Source: Megaleporinus macrocephalus (taxonomy: Eukaryota; Chordata; Actinopteri; Characiformes; Anostomidae). Taken from it: a DNA stretch of 64,000 bases. The notes beneath the pieces were generated by a model that worked only from the letters and a program-made list of their open reading frames with translations, ran no database searches and had not been told where the DNA came from. Position 1 is the first letter of the stretch; the number at the start of each line of letters is the position of its first letter. Location: the NCBI GenBank assembly GCA_021613375.1, contig CM038709.1, forward strand, positions 38,895,656 through 38,959,655. The letters run 5' to 3'. Below are positions 35,095-48,254 of the stretch, in pieces. The position numbers were made by a program, and so were the translations under genes.

Positions 35095-38000
35095 ACTTAA
35101 CAGTTGTAAACTGACTAATAGAAGTTGTGAAGCTCTGACTTCAGTGATCAGTTCACGTACTTCCCTTCTGAGAGAGCTGGACCTTAGTTGGAATTATCTG
35201 CTGGATTCAGGAGTGAAGCTGCTTTCTTCTGGACTGGGAAATCCTAATTGTAAACTGGAGAAACTGAAGTAAGATTGTCTTTCTGGGAGAGTTGAATCAT
35301 ATTTACTATTGAAAATCATATATACTGTTTAAAAATGTTTTCTTTTAGCTTATTTGATCGAAAATAATACTCATAATATTACTATTAGATTCAATACTGA
35401 TACCCTTAAAAGTATTGATTTTACAACTCACTTTGTGGCAGCACAGTATTATTTGTAGATATCATATAATAACTTAGTTTATCCTATTAATAATAGTAAC
35501 CTAAAAAAAGAACATTTGTGAATAAACTTGAAAAAGCCAGTTAGTAATATTCAACATTCATTAAAGTGGTTGTAGAATGTTTTATGTATGTTTTATGTGT
35601 GATGTGTGTGTGTATTGTGTAGTGTGTGATGGGTATTTGTAGCATGTAGTGTGTGATGAGTGTGTGAAAAATGGATGAATTGATACTTATTTTCTTATTT
35701 TTTCCTGTTATTATTGGTAGAAAATTTTAATAATCAAACTAATCATTAAATCATAAATTAACTAAACAACAATGGAATAGTATTTTACTACTCCAGATTT
35801 AAACTGTTTCTTTAACACAGAAACAGACAGCTGTGTTAATACAATAAGGACAAGTATTTTATAAAATATACTATACTATGTTCTATATATCTATACTATG
35901 TTTTGTAAATAAGTGTATAATTGCATCTTTTAAATTTGAAAAAAATCTTGTTAGAAAAGGTTACGTGATTTAAATACCATATAACCTACAGCTGTCCTAC
36001 ACTTAAACTTTTCATGTGGTAAAACATTTTGTTTTTTATTTAAATGTGTCATGAAGTCAGTAAGTATGTGTATATTGTATATTTTTGTTCTATCTGCAAA
36101 AAAACAATGAGATATAAGAAGGGTTTCCTGTACTGAACTCTAATAACAAAGAAAAAAGTGTTGCACAACAACATATAAGTAAACATTTTTAGACAACAGA
36201 AATAACTTCTCCAAGTCAATAAAATAAAATAAGTAAATAAATGACAGATCACAACCTTTCACAACAAAGCTGTAACCAACATTTTCAACAAAATCATTTT
36301 CTATTAGTCATAGCTGTTTATAACTTCTAGCATACATTCTACACATTTAATTCCAGTCAAAGTGACATGAAGTTAAATTTGGATCAACAACATGCGACCC
36401 TTTGTTCCATTTGTTTTGGGATTTTATAATTAATTTGTTAAACTACAAAATGAAGCTCTTTCTTAATTTTTCCACTGACAATAACAGAACCAAAATCAAG
36501 GTTTCAATGTGGGGATTTGGAAAATAAAATTGCAAATAATTGCTCTCCTAACTTATGTCATCTGAACTAATTTTTTACACAGGAAATTCATGTTACTTCA
36601 ATGCTTGTGTATTTGAATCTTTTATAGTGCTTGTACAAGAAAAGGCAGACAGTTGGCTAAAATAATTGGTTTTAAACATTGTGATTGTTATTCTCTCTGC
36701 AGGCTGGTGAGTTGTGGATTTGGAAGTGAAGGCTGTCGTGCTCTGGCATCAGCTCTGATATCAAACCCGTTCCATTTGATGCTACTGGACCTTACTAAGA
36801 ATGATCTAGAAGACAATGGAGTAAAACAGCTCTCCGCTGGACTGGAGAATCCACAGTGTAAACTCGAGAATCTAAGGTAAGTTAATCCAATTAATCCAGC
36901 AATGTACAATGTATGGCCAAAAGTATACAGACACCTGATCATCACATCTATATGAGCATTTGGACATCCTATTCCTAAACCATGAACTTTAAAATTGATT
37001 TGGTCCGCTCCCACAGTCAGTCAAAAGAGCATTTGTGAGGTGAAGCACTGGCATTACAAAAAAAGACAGTCAGTGCTCTTTGCTGCCCACTTGAGTATCT
37101 TCACACAAAACCTATTAAAGCATGTTCTTATGCAGCTGGCTTTGTGGCAGAGTCATGACAGAAGAGGAAAGGATCTTTCCTAAACTGCTGCCACAGATTT
37201 GGAAGCACATAATTAAGTCTTTGTTTACTGTCGCATTAACACCACACTTCACTGTAACTGAGGGTCTGAGCCTAAATCCTGAAAATAGCTCCAGACCATT
37301 ATCTCTCCTCCATCAAACTTTACTGTTGGCATTACACATTCAGTGATTCAACAGAGGATAAGATTTACATGCTTCAGTGATCTCGGTCTATGAGTTTGCT
37401 TTATAGTTGAGCTGTTGTTGCTCTTAGACGGTCACACATTTCATAAACTAACTTATGGCAAAGGTGGTATACTATAGCTCTGCCACATTTAAAGTCATTA
37501 AGCATTGGCTCATTCTACTGCCAGTGTTTGTCTATGAAGATTGCACGACTATGTGTTTGATTTGTACTCATGTTAGCAATAGGTGTGGCTAAAAGAAATT
37601 AAATAAATAATCAATGATTTATAACCGTTAAGGCTTATATTTTTGATCATATGTTATATGTCAGCTTTGAGCTTGAAAAAAGTGTTTCTTATAAAATTAA
37701 TCTTATTACAAATACTTACTTTTTATAAATGTTTGCATTTTTTATGTTCTATGAGCCAAGATTATCTATAATTGTCATGCATTTAAACTTCCCCCCTTAC
37801 ATTTTCTCGTAAACAATTTTTGTAGTTTAATGTATGAAGATATAATTTTTTTTTATATGACCATTTGATATAATTTTATATGGGCGTAACATGTATGTGC
37901 CAAAACTTAATTTTAATTTTAATTATAAAATTTAAGGCAGTTTACATTTGTTATACATGTTGTTATATTAGTAATCAGTTGTCCCTTCTGAGCTACTAGT

Positions 38001-41000
38001 TACTAAATGAATTAGTACTAAACAAGTTACTAAATTATTTGATCGGTTCTTCAGATATGGGCTCAGTAAGCTCACATATGGACCACAGTTTTAGTAACAA
38101 ACAAAGTGCACAAAGGAAATAAATATTTTAGATATGGACATAAATGGTTAAAGGAAGTTTCTCATTGTTACTTTGGCTTTTGGCAGGTTGGTGCATTGTG
38201 AAGTTAAAGACAAAGGCTGTGCTGCTCTGGCTTTAGCTCTGAAATTGAATCCATCAACCCTAAAGGAACTAGATCTGTCTGAAAACCCAGTGGGGGACCC
38301 AGGACTGAAACAGCTTGCATCTGCACTGGAGAGTCCTCTCTGTACACTGAAGATATTGAGGTTAAACACTTTGTGTGTGTATAATATATATATATATTTG
38401 CTCTTGGAAAGGTTTTGTGTGTATTTCACATATAATAGACCTGTACAAGTCTGAAGTGGGTGTTGATGTTGCTTCTCCAGGTTGTGGGGCTGCGGTATCA
38501 CAGAACAAGGCTGCAGCATTTTGGCTTCAGTTCTGAGATCCAACCCATCACACCTAAGATTAGTGGACCTGTGCAGAAATGACATACTAGACTCTGGGCT
38601 GAAGCTACTTTCTGCACAACTGAAGAACCCCCAGTGCAAAATTGAGATACTGAGGTAAGATCACTACTGTTGTAGACCTTATACACCAATTACATAGAAA
38701 CACTGCCGGGGATAGTACAAAATGGAATGGAATAAAACGACTTGGCTGCAGTGCAGAGGAATCTAAACCACTTTATGTTGGGCACCAGATGTAATAAAAC
38801 AAATGCTAAGCCTTCTAGTAATAGTAATAATACTATTAATTAGTAGTTTATAATACACTACTTTTTTATTTAAGTGACTTGTGATTGGTTTTTAACACTT
38901 TTGTGCTGAAGTTCTGGTGGTTGTAACAATAAAGATTTTGCATAATTTACTGACTTTATTGATAGTAATAGGAACAGTCGTATTCTGGATCTCAGCGGGT
39001 GCTTGTTTAGTGAAAATGTTTGCTGACATATATACAAGCCCTCAACGATGAGGATGTTTTTCCCCAGTGGCACAGAGAACACAATATACATTAGGTCCAA
39101 AAGCTTTTGAAAGGTGGACTACTCACTGACCAGTATTCATGACTGAGTAGGTACCACCCACATTTATATCCCCAATTCCAAAAAAGTTGGGACACTTTGT
39201 AAAATGTAAATCAATGCAAATAAAACCAGAATGCAATGATTTGCATTTTCAACTCTCATAGACCCATTATTTATTCACAGTAGAGCACAGAGCACATATC
39301 AGAAGTTGAAAGTGAGACATTTTTTAAATTTTAGGAAAAATATGAATTAGTTAAGAACTTAATGGCAGCAACACATGATTCTGTACTGGAATCACTCCAC
39401 AGGCTCAGGAACACTTTCAGAAATCATTGTCTTTGAACCCATTTTGCCATGTAATTCACAAATGCAAGTGAAAGCTGTATCACACAAATAAGAAGCCATA
39501 TGTCAAACATATCCAAAGCGCTACCGTCTTCTCTGGACCAAAGCTCATTTTAAATGGACTGAGGCACAATGGAAAACTGTTCTGCAGTCAGATACATCCA
39601 AATTTGAAATTCCAATTGGAAACCATGGACATGAGAGAGACCATCCAGCTTTTCAACGCAAAGTTCAAACGCCTGAAGCTTCACCGAAGAAGAGTTCGGG
39701 TGCTGAACTGGTCTTTTATCAACAAAACATTTGCCGAAAAATGAAACAAAAAATCTGACCCAGGACTGTTGAGAAGCCCGAATCCTACATCTGACAAGAA
39801 TGGGACAGCATTCCTCTCCCAAAACTACACCAATTGGTCTGCTCACTCCTCAGACATTTACAGAGTTTAAGTTACAAAATGTCTCACTTTCAACATCTGA
39901 TATGTGTTTTATGCTCCATTGTAAATAAGTTATGGGTCTATGAGATTTAAATATATTCACATTCTACACAGTGTCCCAACTAGTCCTAAATTAATCATTA
40001 AATCATATATTAATCAAACAACAATGGAAGTTTAGTATTTTACTACTCCAGATTTAAACTGTCTCGTTAACGCAACATGCATATATGTTACCTCAAAAAT
40101 ATCTTGTTAATTTTTATTGCATTAACGTTTATTAGTATTTTTAATGTTCTATGGGTTAAGATATAGATTTAAATACCATATAACTTTTCCCACTTACATT
40201 TCCTCGTAAATCATTTTTGTAGTTAAATGTATAAAAATGGTCCAACTTTTCTTTATTTTCTTTTCTTTACAACTAAATAGGCTGGGTTTTTTTTTTTGGG
40301 GGGGGGGGTTGTTTAAAGAAAACACCATCCAAATGTAACGTAATTAATATAACAAAACAAAGAAACCAGCCGTTGCTAAGCCATTGCTCATATCTGCTGT
40401 GATAAAGCTGTTGATGGAGGTGGTTCTTTGAAGCTGTCCAAGATACATTAAGAAGCATACGATAAAATGTATCAGGGACCACCTGTTCTGAAGCTGAAAT
40501 GAGGCTTAACATCTTACATGTCAGTAGTTCCTAATAAATGGGCAACTGTGTGTATACCTTTCCTGATTACAATAACAAATAAGAATTTATAATTCATTTT
40601 TGGCACAAGGTGCTATGGTGTTAACCTCTAACCTCTATGTGAAAGTTCCATAGAGACTTAAGTTGTGATGAGGAATTTACTGTCAAATTATATTAAAATG
40701 TGTAACTATTCTCTCTGCAGGCTGAGGTATTGTGGCATCACAGATGAAGGCTGTTCTGCTCTAGTTTCTGCTCTGAAATCAAACCCCTCTCATCTCGTTG
40801 AACTAAACATGTCTGGAAACCCTGTTGATACAGGATTGAAGGAACTTAATATGCTAAAGGCTGATCCACATTACCGACTAAAGACAGTAACGTAAGTATC
40901 GTGTATGAATATTGTAGAGAACACAATGAATACTGCAGGGATTCTTTCAAATTATAAGTACAATCCGCTATTTGTCAATATTTGAGATCTCTCACAACAA

Positions 41001-41698
41001 ATAAACATTTAACCAGTGCCAGAGTCCAATCAATTTATTTTACCGATCGTGTGATCCTACCTAGTATGCTCATATCATTAGTACAGCATATGTTATATTA
41101 TGTTTTCAAGATTATTCAGTTCAAACTGCATAATATCACTGATACGTTGATTTCAACAATGAATACATCCTAAATATTAAATAATTAAATGTTCTGGTAA
41201 GGACATCCCACCTTAAATGGTGCCTAAGGCATTAATAATTACTGCTGCACATTTTACGGTGGAACAAGGTAATTTAAACAAGAATCTTAAACTATCAATA
41301 TACCTTAACCAGAGTTTTATGTATGGAGCTACTGATAAATATATGCCTCTTTCTGCTTCTGCTAAAGCATCACCAAATTCAAGCTGCTGCTTCAATGTAA
41401 AAAGGTGTAATGTGAAAATCACTCTCATTCTAAGCTAACAGAAGCTCAGCAATTTATAGTATAAGTAATTATACACTAAAGGAAACATAGTTTTGTGTTT
41501 TATGTTACATTTCTCATAATAGATCCACCTTAATTTTTACACACTCCACCTTTAACTTTCAAACTATTTGTATAAATCTGAGATAAGATATTTTTAATGA
41601 CTGAACTATACGTCTAAAGTAAGAGTAAAGTTAGGAATGCCACATTATTGCAACACAGAAATCAAATACCTTTTTAATTTCAATATATACAGTTTCAT

Positions 41699-41729
<31 letters not shown>

Positions 41730-41883
41730 TTATTAGTGTGCAAGTGATTTCAAATATTTGAACAGTGGTGCAACTTTAGCTGGTCCTCATTTTTAATCTG
41801 TTTAAAAGTTTAACATAAAGAAAGAAAGGAGCATTCTTCTAATAGTTCTTTTTACTGTGTGTTGCAGGTTCTACAAAGAATAG
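35095..41883 (+). CDS. LRR exons and terminal exon of the NLR
   Basis: Four 174-bp exons (35095-35268, 36703-36876, 38187-38360, 38481-38654) and one of 171 bp (40721-40891) each encode one pair of ribonuclease-inhibitor-type LRRs: a C-x-(L/I/V) start, GCxALxSAL, LxELDLSxN and GLKxLSxxLxNPxCKLExL. The last exon, 41868-41883, adds FYKE and TAG (41881-41883). The fifth LRR exon has lost one codon and the usual L-x-L spacing ([14 protein letters not shown]). No B30.2 exon follows. Confidence 0.9.
35269..36702 (+). other. NLR intron, nothing identified
   Basis: AT-rich sequence with a TG-rich patch (about 35580-35670). No repeat family recognised. Confidence 0.4.
36902..37610 (+). mobile_element. 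Tc1-like non-autonomous copy
   Basis: Starts ATGTATGGCCAAAAGTATAC and ends with GCTCATTCTACTGCCAGTGTTTGTCTATG... and GGTGTGGCTAAA, the two ends of a Tc1-like family. The middle is scrambled and non-coding. A piece of a related element is at 63640-63850. Confidence 0.65.
39167..39982 (+). mobile_element. Degenerate Tc1/mariner-type transposon
   Basis: Begins CCCCAATTCCAAAAAAGTTG and ends CAGTGTCCCAACT, an inverted pair. Related to 11826-13160, with decayed transposase traces near 39780-39870. Inactive. Confidence 0.7.
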
Positions 41884-43477
41884 CTGATGTTCAACAGTGA
41901 ATGTGCTGAAAGGACACAAATGAAAGACCAAGAAAATGCTACTATATACCCCTCACTACCCAATTACAGTTAATAGCAATTATAATTAGCTTTTCTATTT
42001 ACTATAAATATCTTTGATATACAGAAAATTCAAGGTGCAAAATTCAAATGTAGGAAGAAAACCATAATATATATAACCAAAATATCCATAATGTTAAGAC
42101 ACTGTATATATCATTAAAACACTGTATATATCATTAAAGACACTGTATACATCATTAAAGACATTGTATATATCATATGTGTATATATCATTAAAATATC
42201 AATGATGTTAAGACACTGTATATATCATTAAAGACATTGTATATATCATATGTGTATATATCATTAAAATTATTGGTAACTTTCTCTCCTAGTGTGAATG
42301 ATAACCAGCCTGTATTTTAATCACTTCAGTCAGTGTTGGGACTTATTTACAACATAGACCAGCCAGTACTGAAATATGTGAGGAAGCGTAAAAAATGAAC
42401 AAATGCAATAATAAAACAATCATAACCATGAAACTAAATGGAATAATAAAATTCAGTTACATAAAATTAAACAGGTCAGGTGAATTAAAAAATAATAATA
42501 AAGTAAAATAATGAGCTACAGATTAAAAAGTAAATAAATAAAAACAATGAATAAAATAAAAGTAAAGAGAACGAAAATAATAACTCAACAGTAACTAAGA
42601 GTAATAGTTAATAATACTAGAGAAGTGCATTAGCTGAAGGAAACTCAGAATGGTTATGTTTGTGAATCAGAGGATGAGGGTCTGTCCTAAGTGACTACAG
42701 ACAGTCTGGTGGCTGAAGGTTTAATGAAAACGTAATGTTTGGGTTTGGCCGGAAATGATTGCGATTCTACAGGAGGAACGAGGGATGAATAAATGACAAA
42801 AAGATGAGTGTGGGTCAGTATATCTGTGGATTAGTGTTTTGGGATCTGCCTTAAAAGAGGTTTGGGTGTGACTGAAAAAGACGAGTGCGAGTCGAACCAA
42901 CACTACAGTCGTGGTGAGGGGTCTGCCCTGAAGCTATGTATACAAAGCGGTGTCTGTTGGTGGAGCAGAGGTTTAGTAGATTGCTGTGCACTTTTCCATC
43001 CTGTTCATTCTCTATGGGAAAAATTCGTTGTTTTCTGGAATTTGGTCAAAAAGCTGTATACAAGCCCGAATCACAGAATCAGACTGGACAATCTACAGAT
43101 GGAACAATGTGGGACGAGTAAAACAGTGTGAAAAAAAATATTACAAATATATGTGTATATATATATATATATTCACTTATAATAGTACATAGAAAATGTG
43201 GTATTAAATACATCTAACAATAATATTAAAATGTAACTCAAATCAAATAAAACAGTTGCAGGCTCAGTGACTTAAAGTTTAAACCAGCTCACTGGTGTAG
43301 TTTACAGTGTATTCTACCAGTTCAGTAAAAGTTTTCACCCCTGACGAGTGAGCCAGTCACTGAAACTAGTCTGATGAGTAGCATTACTTACATTCAGTAG
43401 TGTTAGTGATATATGGTTAAGGTTAAGGTTTATTTATTTATATAACACCTCTTACAAGAGATGTTGTCACTCATACA
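41884..43477 (+). other. Intergenic, downstream of the NLR
   Basis: 42080-42270 holds ATATCATTAAAGACACTGTAT-type tandem repeats of about 30 bp. A patch near 43004-43040 is an inverted relative of 15960-16010 (CATTCTCTATGGGAAAAA). No gene found. Confidence 0.5.
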
Positions 43478-44116
43478 TTATATTGCCAAAGTATTCATTA
43501 CACATCTAAATAATTGAATTCAGGTGTTCCAATCACTTCCATGGCCACAGGTGTATAAAACCAAGCACCTAGTCATGCAGACTGCTTCTACACACATTCA
43601 TGGCAAGACGTGAAAGAAGCAAATAATTAATTAATAAATAAAATAAGAAGCTAAGATTAAAAGTTTAATCCATTTAAGACAGCAAACATTTAAGACAGCA
43701 AACATTAAAGATAATGAGACCTAAAGCTTGGCACAGGAAAATCAAGTCTATGTGTATTTTGGATTCTCAGGATAGTTCATCAATTGCTAGCAAGATCAAT
43801 TAAAAATTTGTATCCCAGTCTTTTCCACCGCTGGACCAGGCATAGTTACCCTGTTTCTTGCCAGATCACCCATTACCGCACATTCCAGAATGAGAGGTGT
43901 ATAGTAAACTGTCTTTGGTTGATACCATGGGGTAGTTCCAGCACCCCCGAGTATTAATGATTTACATCCAATATAATTAACCCCCCAATCGTTCAAAGAT
44001 ATGTGAACATTTTGCCTCTAATTGGATAATAAGTGATGTCAAGCCAAATCTTGACAACAGGCAGTTTGGCAGCAGAAGGAACTATTCCACCACACACTGT
44101 CTTATTAGCCTAATGG

Positions 44117-44166
<50 letters not shown>

Positions 44167-45420
44167 TTCTGAAGTTCAGGGATCAGTGTGTACTTTGATT
44201 ACTATCGTCTTTGCCAAGGACGTTGATTCGGTTGACCAAGGACTTTGATCGGTTGGCAGTTCGCTGTCTGCTAGGCCTTGGTGTTAGATCAGTTCGGGTT
44301 TCATGGTTTGTAGTTTCATGACGTACCGCCGCCAGAAAGTGCAACATCAGGATCGTAAGTGGCAATATCCAACCTGTGGAGTGGCTTAAGGAACTCTATG
44401 GGGCCCCATTATTTTCCTGGCTTTAACAGCGCCTTGTTGATCATTGCAAATATGTGGATGAGTCTCACCCAGGTATGGGCATCTCAAATTCCATGTACTT
44501 TTCAGTAGACACTAGCTAAACTGCAAGTCTAGGTGAGTCGCCACAAAAATGAAATGAAAGAAATGTAAGGTGTTACATATAACACACCTCAATCAAACCC
44601 CTGTAGTACCACCCTTATCTATCAATCAGAACATCCTAGAAGTTTGTCATGGAATCAGAGAGTCTTGGGAATTTTTATTCAGGATGACCTGTGCTGGGAC
44701 AGACAAGTGTTGGACTGAAAGATATAGGTGATCTCCAGTACCTTATTTGTGTAGGCTTCTGAATGATATTTAATTTAGTGTAGTAGAATTTGTGAAATCA
44801 GTAGAACGAATAATTTCTTTGTTATATGTATTTCATGTGATTGTAGCAGCAAAATGTTTTAAAAACCTACAATGATGCTGAATGAATAGGTCGCTCTCAG
44901 GAGCTCAGTGAATTCCAGAGTGGTACCATAATACGGGGCCACCTGTGGAACAAGTCCAGTCGTGAAATTTCCTCACTACTAAATATTCCACAGTCGACTG
45001 TTAGTGGGGTTATAACTAAGTGGAAGTGATTGGGAACGACAGCAACTCAGCCACAAAGTGGTGGCCACGTAAAATGACAAAGCGGGGTCAGCGGATGCTG
45101 AGGAGCATAGTGCACAGAGGTCGCCAACTTTCTTTAGGGTCAACCGCTTCAGACCTCCGAAACTCATGTGGCCTTCAGATTAGCTCAAGAACAGAGCATA
45201 GAGAGCCTCATGGACTCTAGAGCAGTGGAGACGTGTCCTCTGGAGTGACAAATCACATTTCACTGGTAATCTGATGGATCAGCCTGGGTTTGGCAGTTGC
45301 CAAGTGTAAAGTTTGTGATGGGGGGGCCATTGGTTTTTCTCAACAGCTCTCCTCGCAGGAGGTCACGCTTTATTTCATGCATTAAGAAAACATTTCAGTG
45401 TTGAACCACAAACTTTAACC
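43478..45420 (+). mobile_element. Tc1-like element split by a later insertion
   Basis: 43478-43605 is the left end of the family seen at 6076-7088 (ATTGCCAAAGTATTCATTAC through CAGACTGCTTCTACACACAT). 44880-45420 resumes at the next bases of that element (GGTCGCTCTCAGGAGCTCAG) and runs into transposase remnants. About 1.27 kb in between does not belong to it and includes a (TA)n run at 44121-44162. Truncated at the right. Confidence 0.6.
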
Positions 45421-46120
45421 CTTTTATAAGAGGCACGCTTGTTTATCACCTCCAGGAATGATTCTAATTCTAAAATGTTTACTAGTTCATATCTGGGATT
45501 TCAGAAGCCTGATGAATATCATTAAGCACTAAGTCTTGGTCATTAAAATGTTTAACATTTCCTCTAACCGCCACCATCTGACTTTTTAATGCTACAGTTC
45601 CAAATGCATGTGTTAGGGCAGTGGCCACTGAGGCCAGTATTAATACACCTGTAGTCTTTTTCTCTTATATATTGGGTAGATTAAATCTATTAATGCTGGC
45701 TTGGTATGATTACTTAAGTTTGTTCTGTAATTAGCTGCTTTAAGTTTTCACACACATCCTTTAAATAACTGGCCGTTAATTAACCAATTCAGAATCAAAT
45801 GATCTAATCTATCTGGCCCAGATAGCAGACTGTGTTGGGCCGATTATGGCAGTTATTTACGAGTGTTGGTTGAATTTTGGACAGACATCAGGCATGTGGG
45901 CCAGAATTGGGCCAGATGCTGGACAGCTGTGACTGGTTTTGACTATCTATGCCAGTTCTGGTGTGAACGTTGTGGCGTTGTGTGACAGTGGGATCTGTGG
46001 GTGGTTTATGCCTTTTGCCCACAACTGGCATGTCATCCCATTACTGAAGTTACAGGTAAATCTCTCAACAGTCATAAAGATCTGCTTTAGTACTTTACTT
46101 AATGTATTTACTTAATGTTA
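45421..46120 (+). other. Intergenic, weak repeat only
   Basis: 45820-45960 carries GGGCCAGATG-type short motifs of a dispersed fish repeat. Nothing else recognised. Confidence 0.4.
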
Positions 46121-47235
46121 GTCAGTGATGGAGGGAGACTCAATGATGGAGGGACACTTAGTGATGGAGGGAGACTCAAGTGATGGAGGGACACTTAGTG
46201 ATGGAGGGAGACTCAAGTGATGGAAACACTTAGTGATAGAGGGAGAGTCAGAGATGGAGGGAGACACAATGATGGAGGGACACTCGGTGATGGAGGGAGA
46301 GTCAGTGATGGAGGCACTCTCAGTGATGGAGGGAGAGTCAGTGATGGAGGGAGACTCAGGTGATGGAGGGACACTCAGTGATGGAGGGAGACTCAAGTGA
46401 TGGAGAACACTTAGTGATAGAGGGAGAGTCAAGTGATGGAGGGAGACACAATGATGGAGGGACACTCGGTGATGGAGGGAGAGTCAGTGATGGAGGCACT
46501 CTCAGTGATGGAGGGAGAGTCAGTGATGGAGGGAGACTCAGGTGATGGAGGGACACTCAGTGATGGAGGGCGATTCATTGATGGAGGGAGACACAATGCT
46601 GGAGGGAGAGTCAGTGATGGAGGGAGACTCAGGTGATGGAGGGACACTCAGTGATGGAGGGAGAGTCAGAGATGAAGGGAGACACAATGATGGAGGGAGA
46701 GTCAGTGATGGAGGGAGACTCAGTGATGGAGGGAGAGTCAGTGATGGAGGGAGACTCAGGTGATGGAGGGACACTCAGTGATGGAGGGCGATTCACTGAT
46801 GGAGGGAGACACAATGATGGAGGGAGAGTCAGTGATGGAGGGAGACTCCGGTGATGGAGGGACACTTAGTGATGTAGGGAGAGTCAGAGATGAAGGGAGA
46901 CACAATGATGGAGGGACACTTAGTGATGGAGGGAGACTCAAGTGATGGAGGGACACTTAGTGATGGAGGGAGAGTCAGTGATAGACGGAGACTCAGGTGA
47001 TAGAGGGACACTCAGTGATGGAGGAAGACTCAGGTGATGGACACTAGTGATGGAGGAAGAGTCAGTGGTGGAGGGCAAGTCAGCAATGGAGGGACAGTCA
47101 GTTTAGAGGGTGAATCATTGATGGCGGTAGAGTCTGTGATGGTAGGCGAGTCAGTGGTGGAGGGCAATTCAGTGATGGAGCGTGAGTCAGTGATGAAAGG
47201 CGTGTTGGTGATGAAGGGTGAGTCAGTGATCTTGT
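46121..47235 (+). repeat. 18-bp minisatellite
   Basis: Tandem copies of about AGTGATGGAGGGAGACTC with variants (GACACT, GAGAGT, GACACA). Because 18 is a multiple of three, several frames on both strands stay open and look like proteins. They are not genes. The array decays toward 47235. Confidence 0.93.
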
Positions 47236-47639
47236 TTCACTGTTGATGTTTGTAATTGTGGGTCTGATTTCCATCTGCAGTGTTAATGGATTGATTGATG
47301 CTGAATAGGTAGACAGAAGTATATCTGATTCCACTCCGTGACTCCAAGTCTCCCTACAGCAAAGTCCTCAAAGTTGGCAGCCCTGGAACCATGTTTGTAG
47401 AGCATGTTTTCAGTGCAACTTCTAGCATGTGTGTTTTAGTAGCGTAATAATTTATCATGTTTGTAGTCTTTGTGAATATTTACAGCAAAATATTCAAAAT
47501 TACAAACTGCAGTAACCGACCGTAAAGATCTGGGTTGCAGCTTGTGTAGTTTAACTTTTCTATTGTAAAAAAAACTCAAAACAAGTTTCAGGTTTTACCC
47601 TGAAAGAGAAAAACACACAACGACTCAGTAGTAATTGAA

Positions 47640-48182
47640 AAACATCTTTATTCCTTTGTTAAATGACAGTGGTAAAGTGACGTCCATGGTCAACTAGTAG
47701 AAACATTCTATTGCCAAGGCAGGTCATGCCAAGGGGTCCAAGCATCCATATAAAACACACTGGTTGCTGGGTCCCCATGCACCAAAACCCCCCACCTCAC
47801 ACTTTTTTCTGTACTGGAAACTTTTTTTTTAACGTCATACAGGATACAGTTAAATAAAACGGCATAAGGTCCTTGCAGCAACAAGCCTTGAGTTTAAAGC
47901 ACAGGTTGTTTGTTATTCTATTTTTTTATTACTTCAAGACATGAAGCCATCTCAACTCTGAAAGCTAAATCATATAGACGGGATCTCCTTTCAAACTGAA
48001 GTAAGAGATTAGCTTGATTTTATTATCTACCCATGCAAGAAAGGGTTCACTTGAAGAGAAAGAGGAGACAGGGATGGGTGAAATGAAAATCGTAGCCCTA
48101 AATCAGCATAATCCACCATTAAGACGCGCACTCAGAGTCAAACTGGGTCAGAGAGAGACGAAGGAGATGACTGGGCAGAGGA

Positions 48183-48240
<58 letters not shown>

Positions 48241-48254
48241 TTAGTGTTATTGCA
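47640..48254 (-). other. ubxn4: ubxn4 3' UTR with poly(A) signal and (TC)n
   Basis: On the minus strand AATAAA lies at 47652-47647, about 600 bases after the stop. A (GA)n run on the plus strand at 48185-48238, read as (TC)n in the transcript, follows directly after the stop codon. UTR extent is inferred. Confidence 0.65.

Larger units (their letters stand above)
27410..41883 (+). pseudogene. NLRC3-like FISNA-NACHT-LRR gene with one in-frame stop
   Basis: Coding exons: 27410-27486, 29078-29185, 30179-30286, 30643-30732, 32522-32608, 32695-34440, 35095-35268, 36703-36876, 38187-38360, 38481-38654, 40721-40891, 41868-41883. All splice in one phase (2) and one frame, 1032 residues if the single TAA at 33056-33058 (codon 278) is read through. 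Order: N-terminal linker repeats, FISNA, NACHT, winged-helix/HD region, five LRRs, short tail FYKE. No PYD, CARD or B30.2 domain was found. Fish NLRs of this class are cytosolic innate sensors. The stop falls 15-20 residues after Walker A, so the product would lose most of NACHT and all LRRs. Everything after it is intact, which suggests a very young pseudogene, a segregating null allele or a base error. Start chosen at the first ATG before SKMSHSEESEETNKS; a GVPAG stretch typical of the family lies just upstream in another frame. Confidence 0.85.

Noticed and set aside
46118..47334. Many frames of 60-115 codons on both strands
   Set aside because: All arise from the 18-bp minisatellite.
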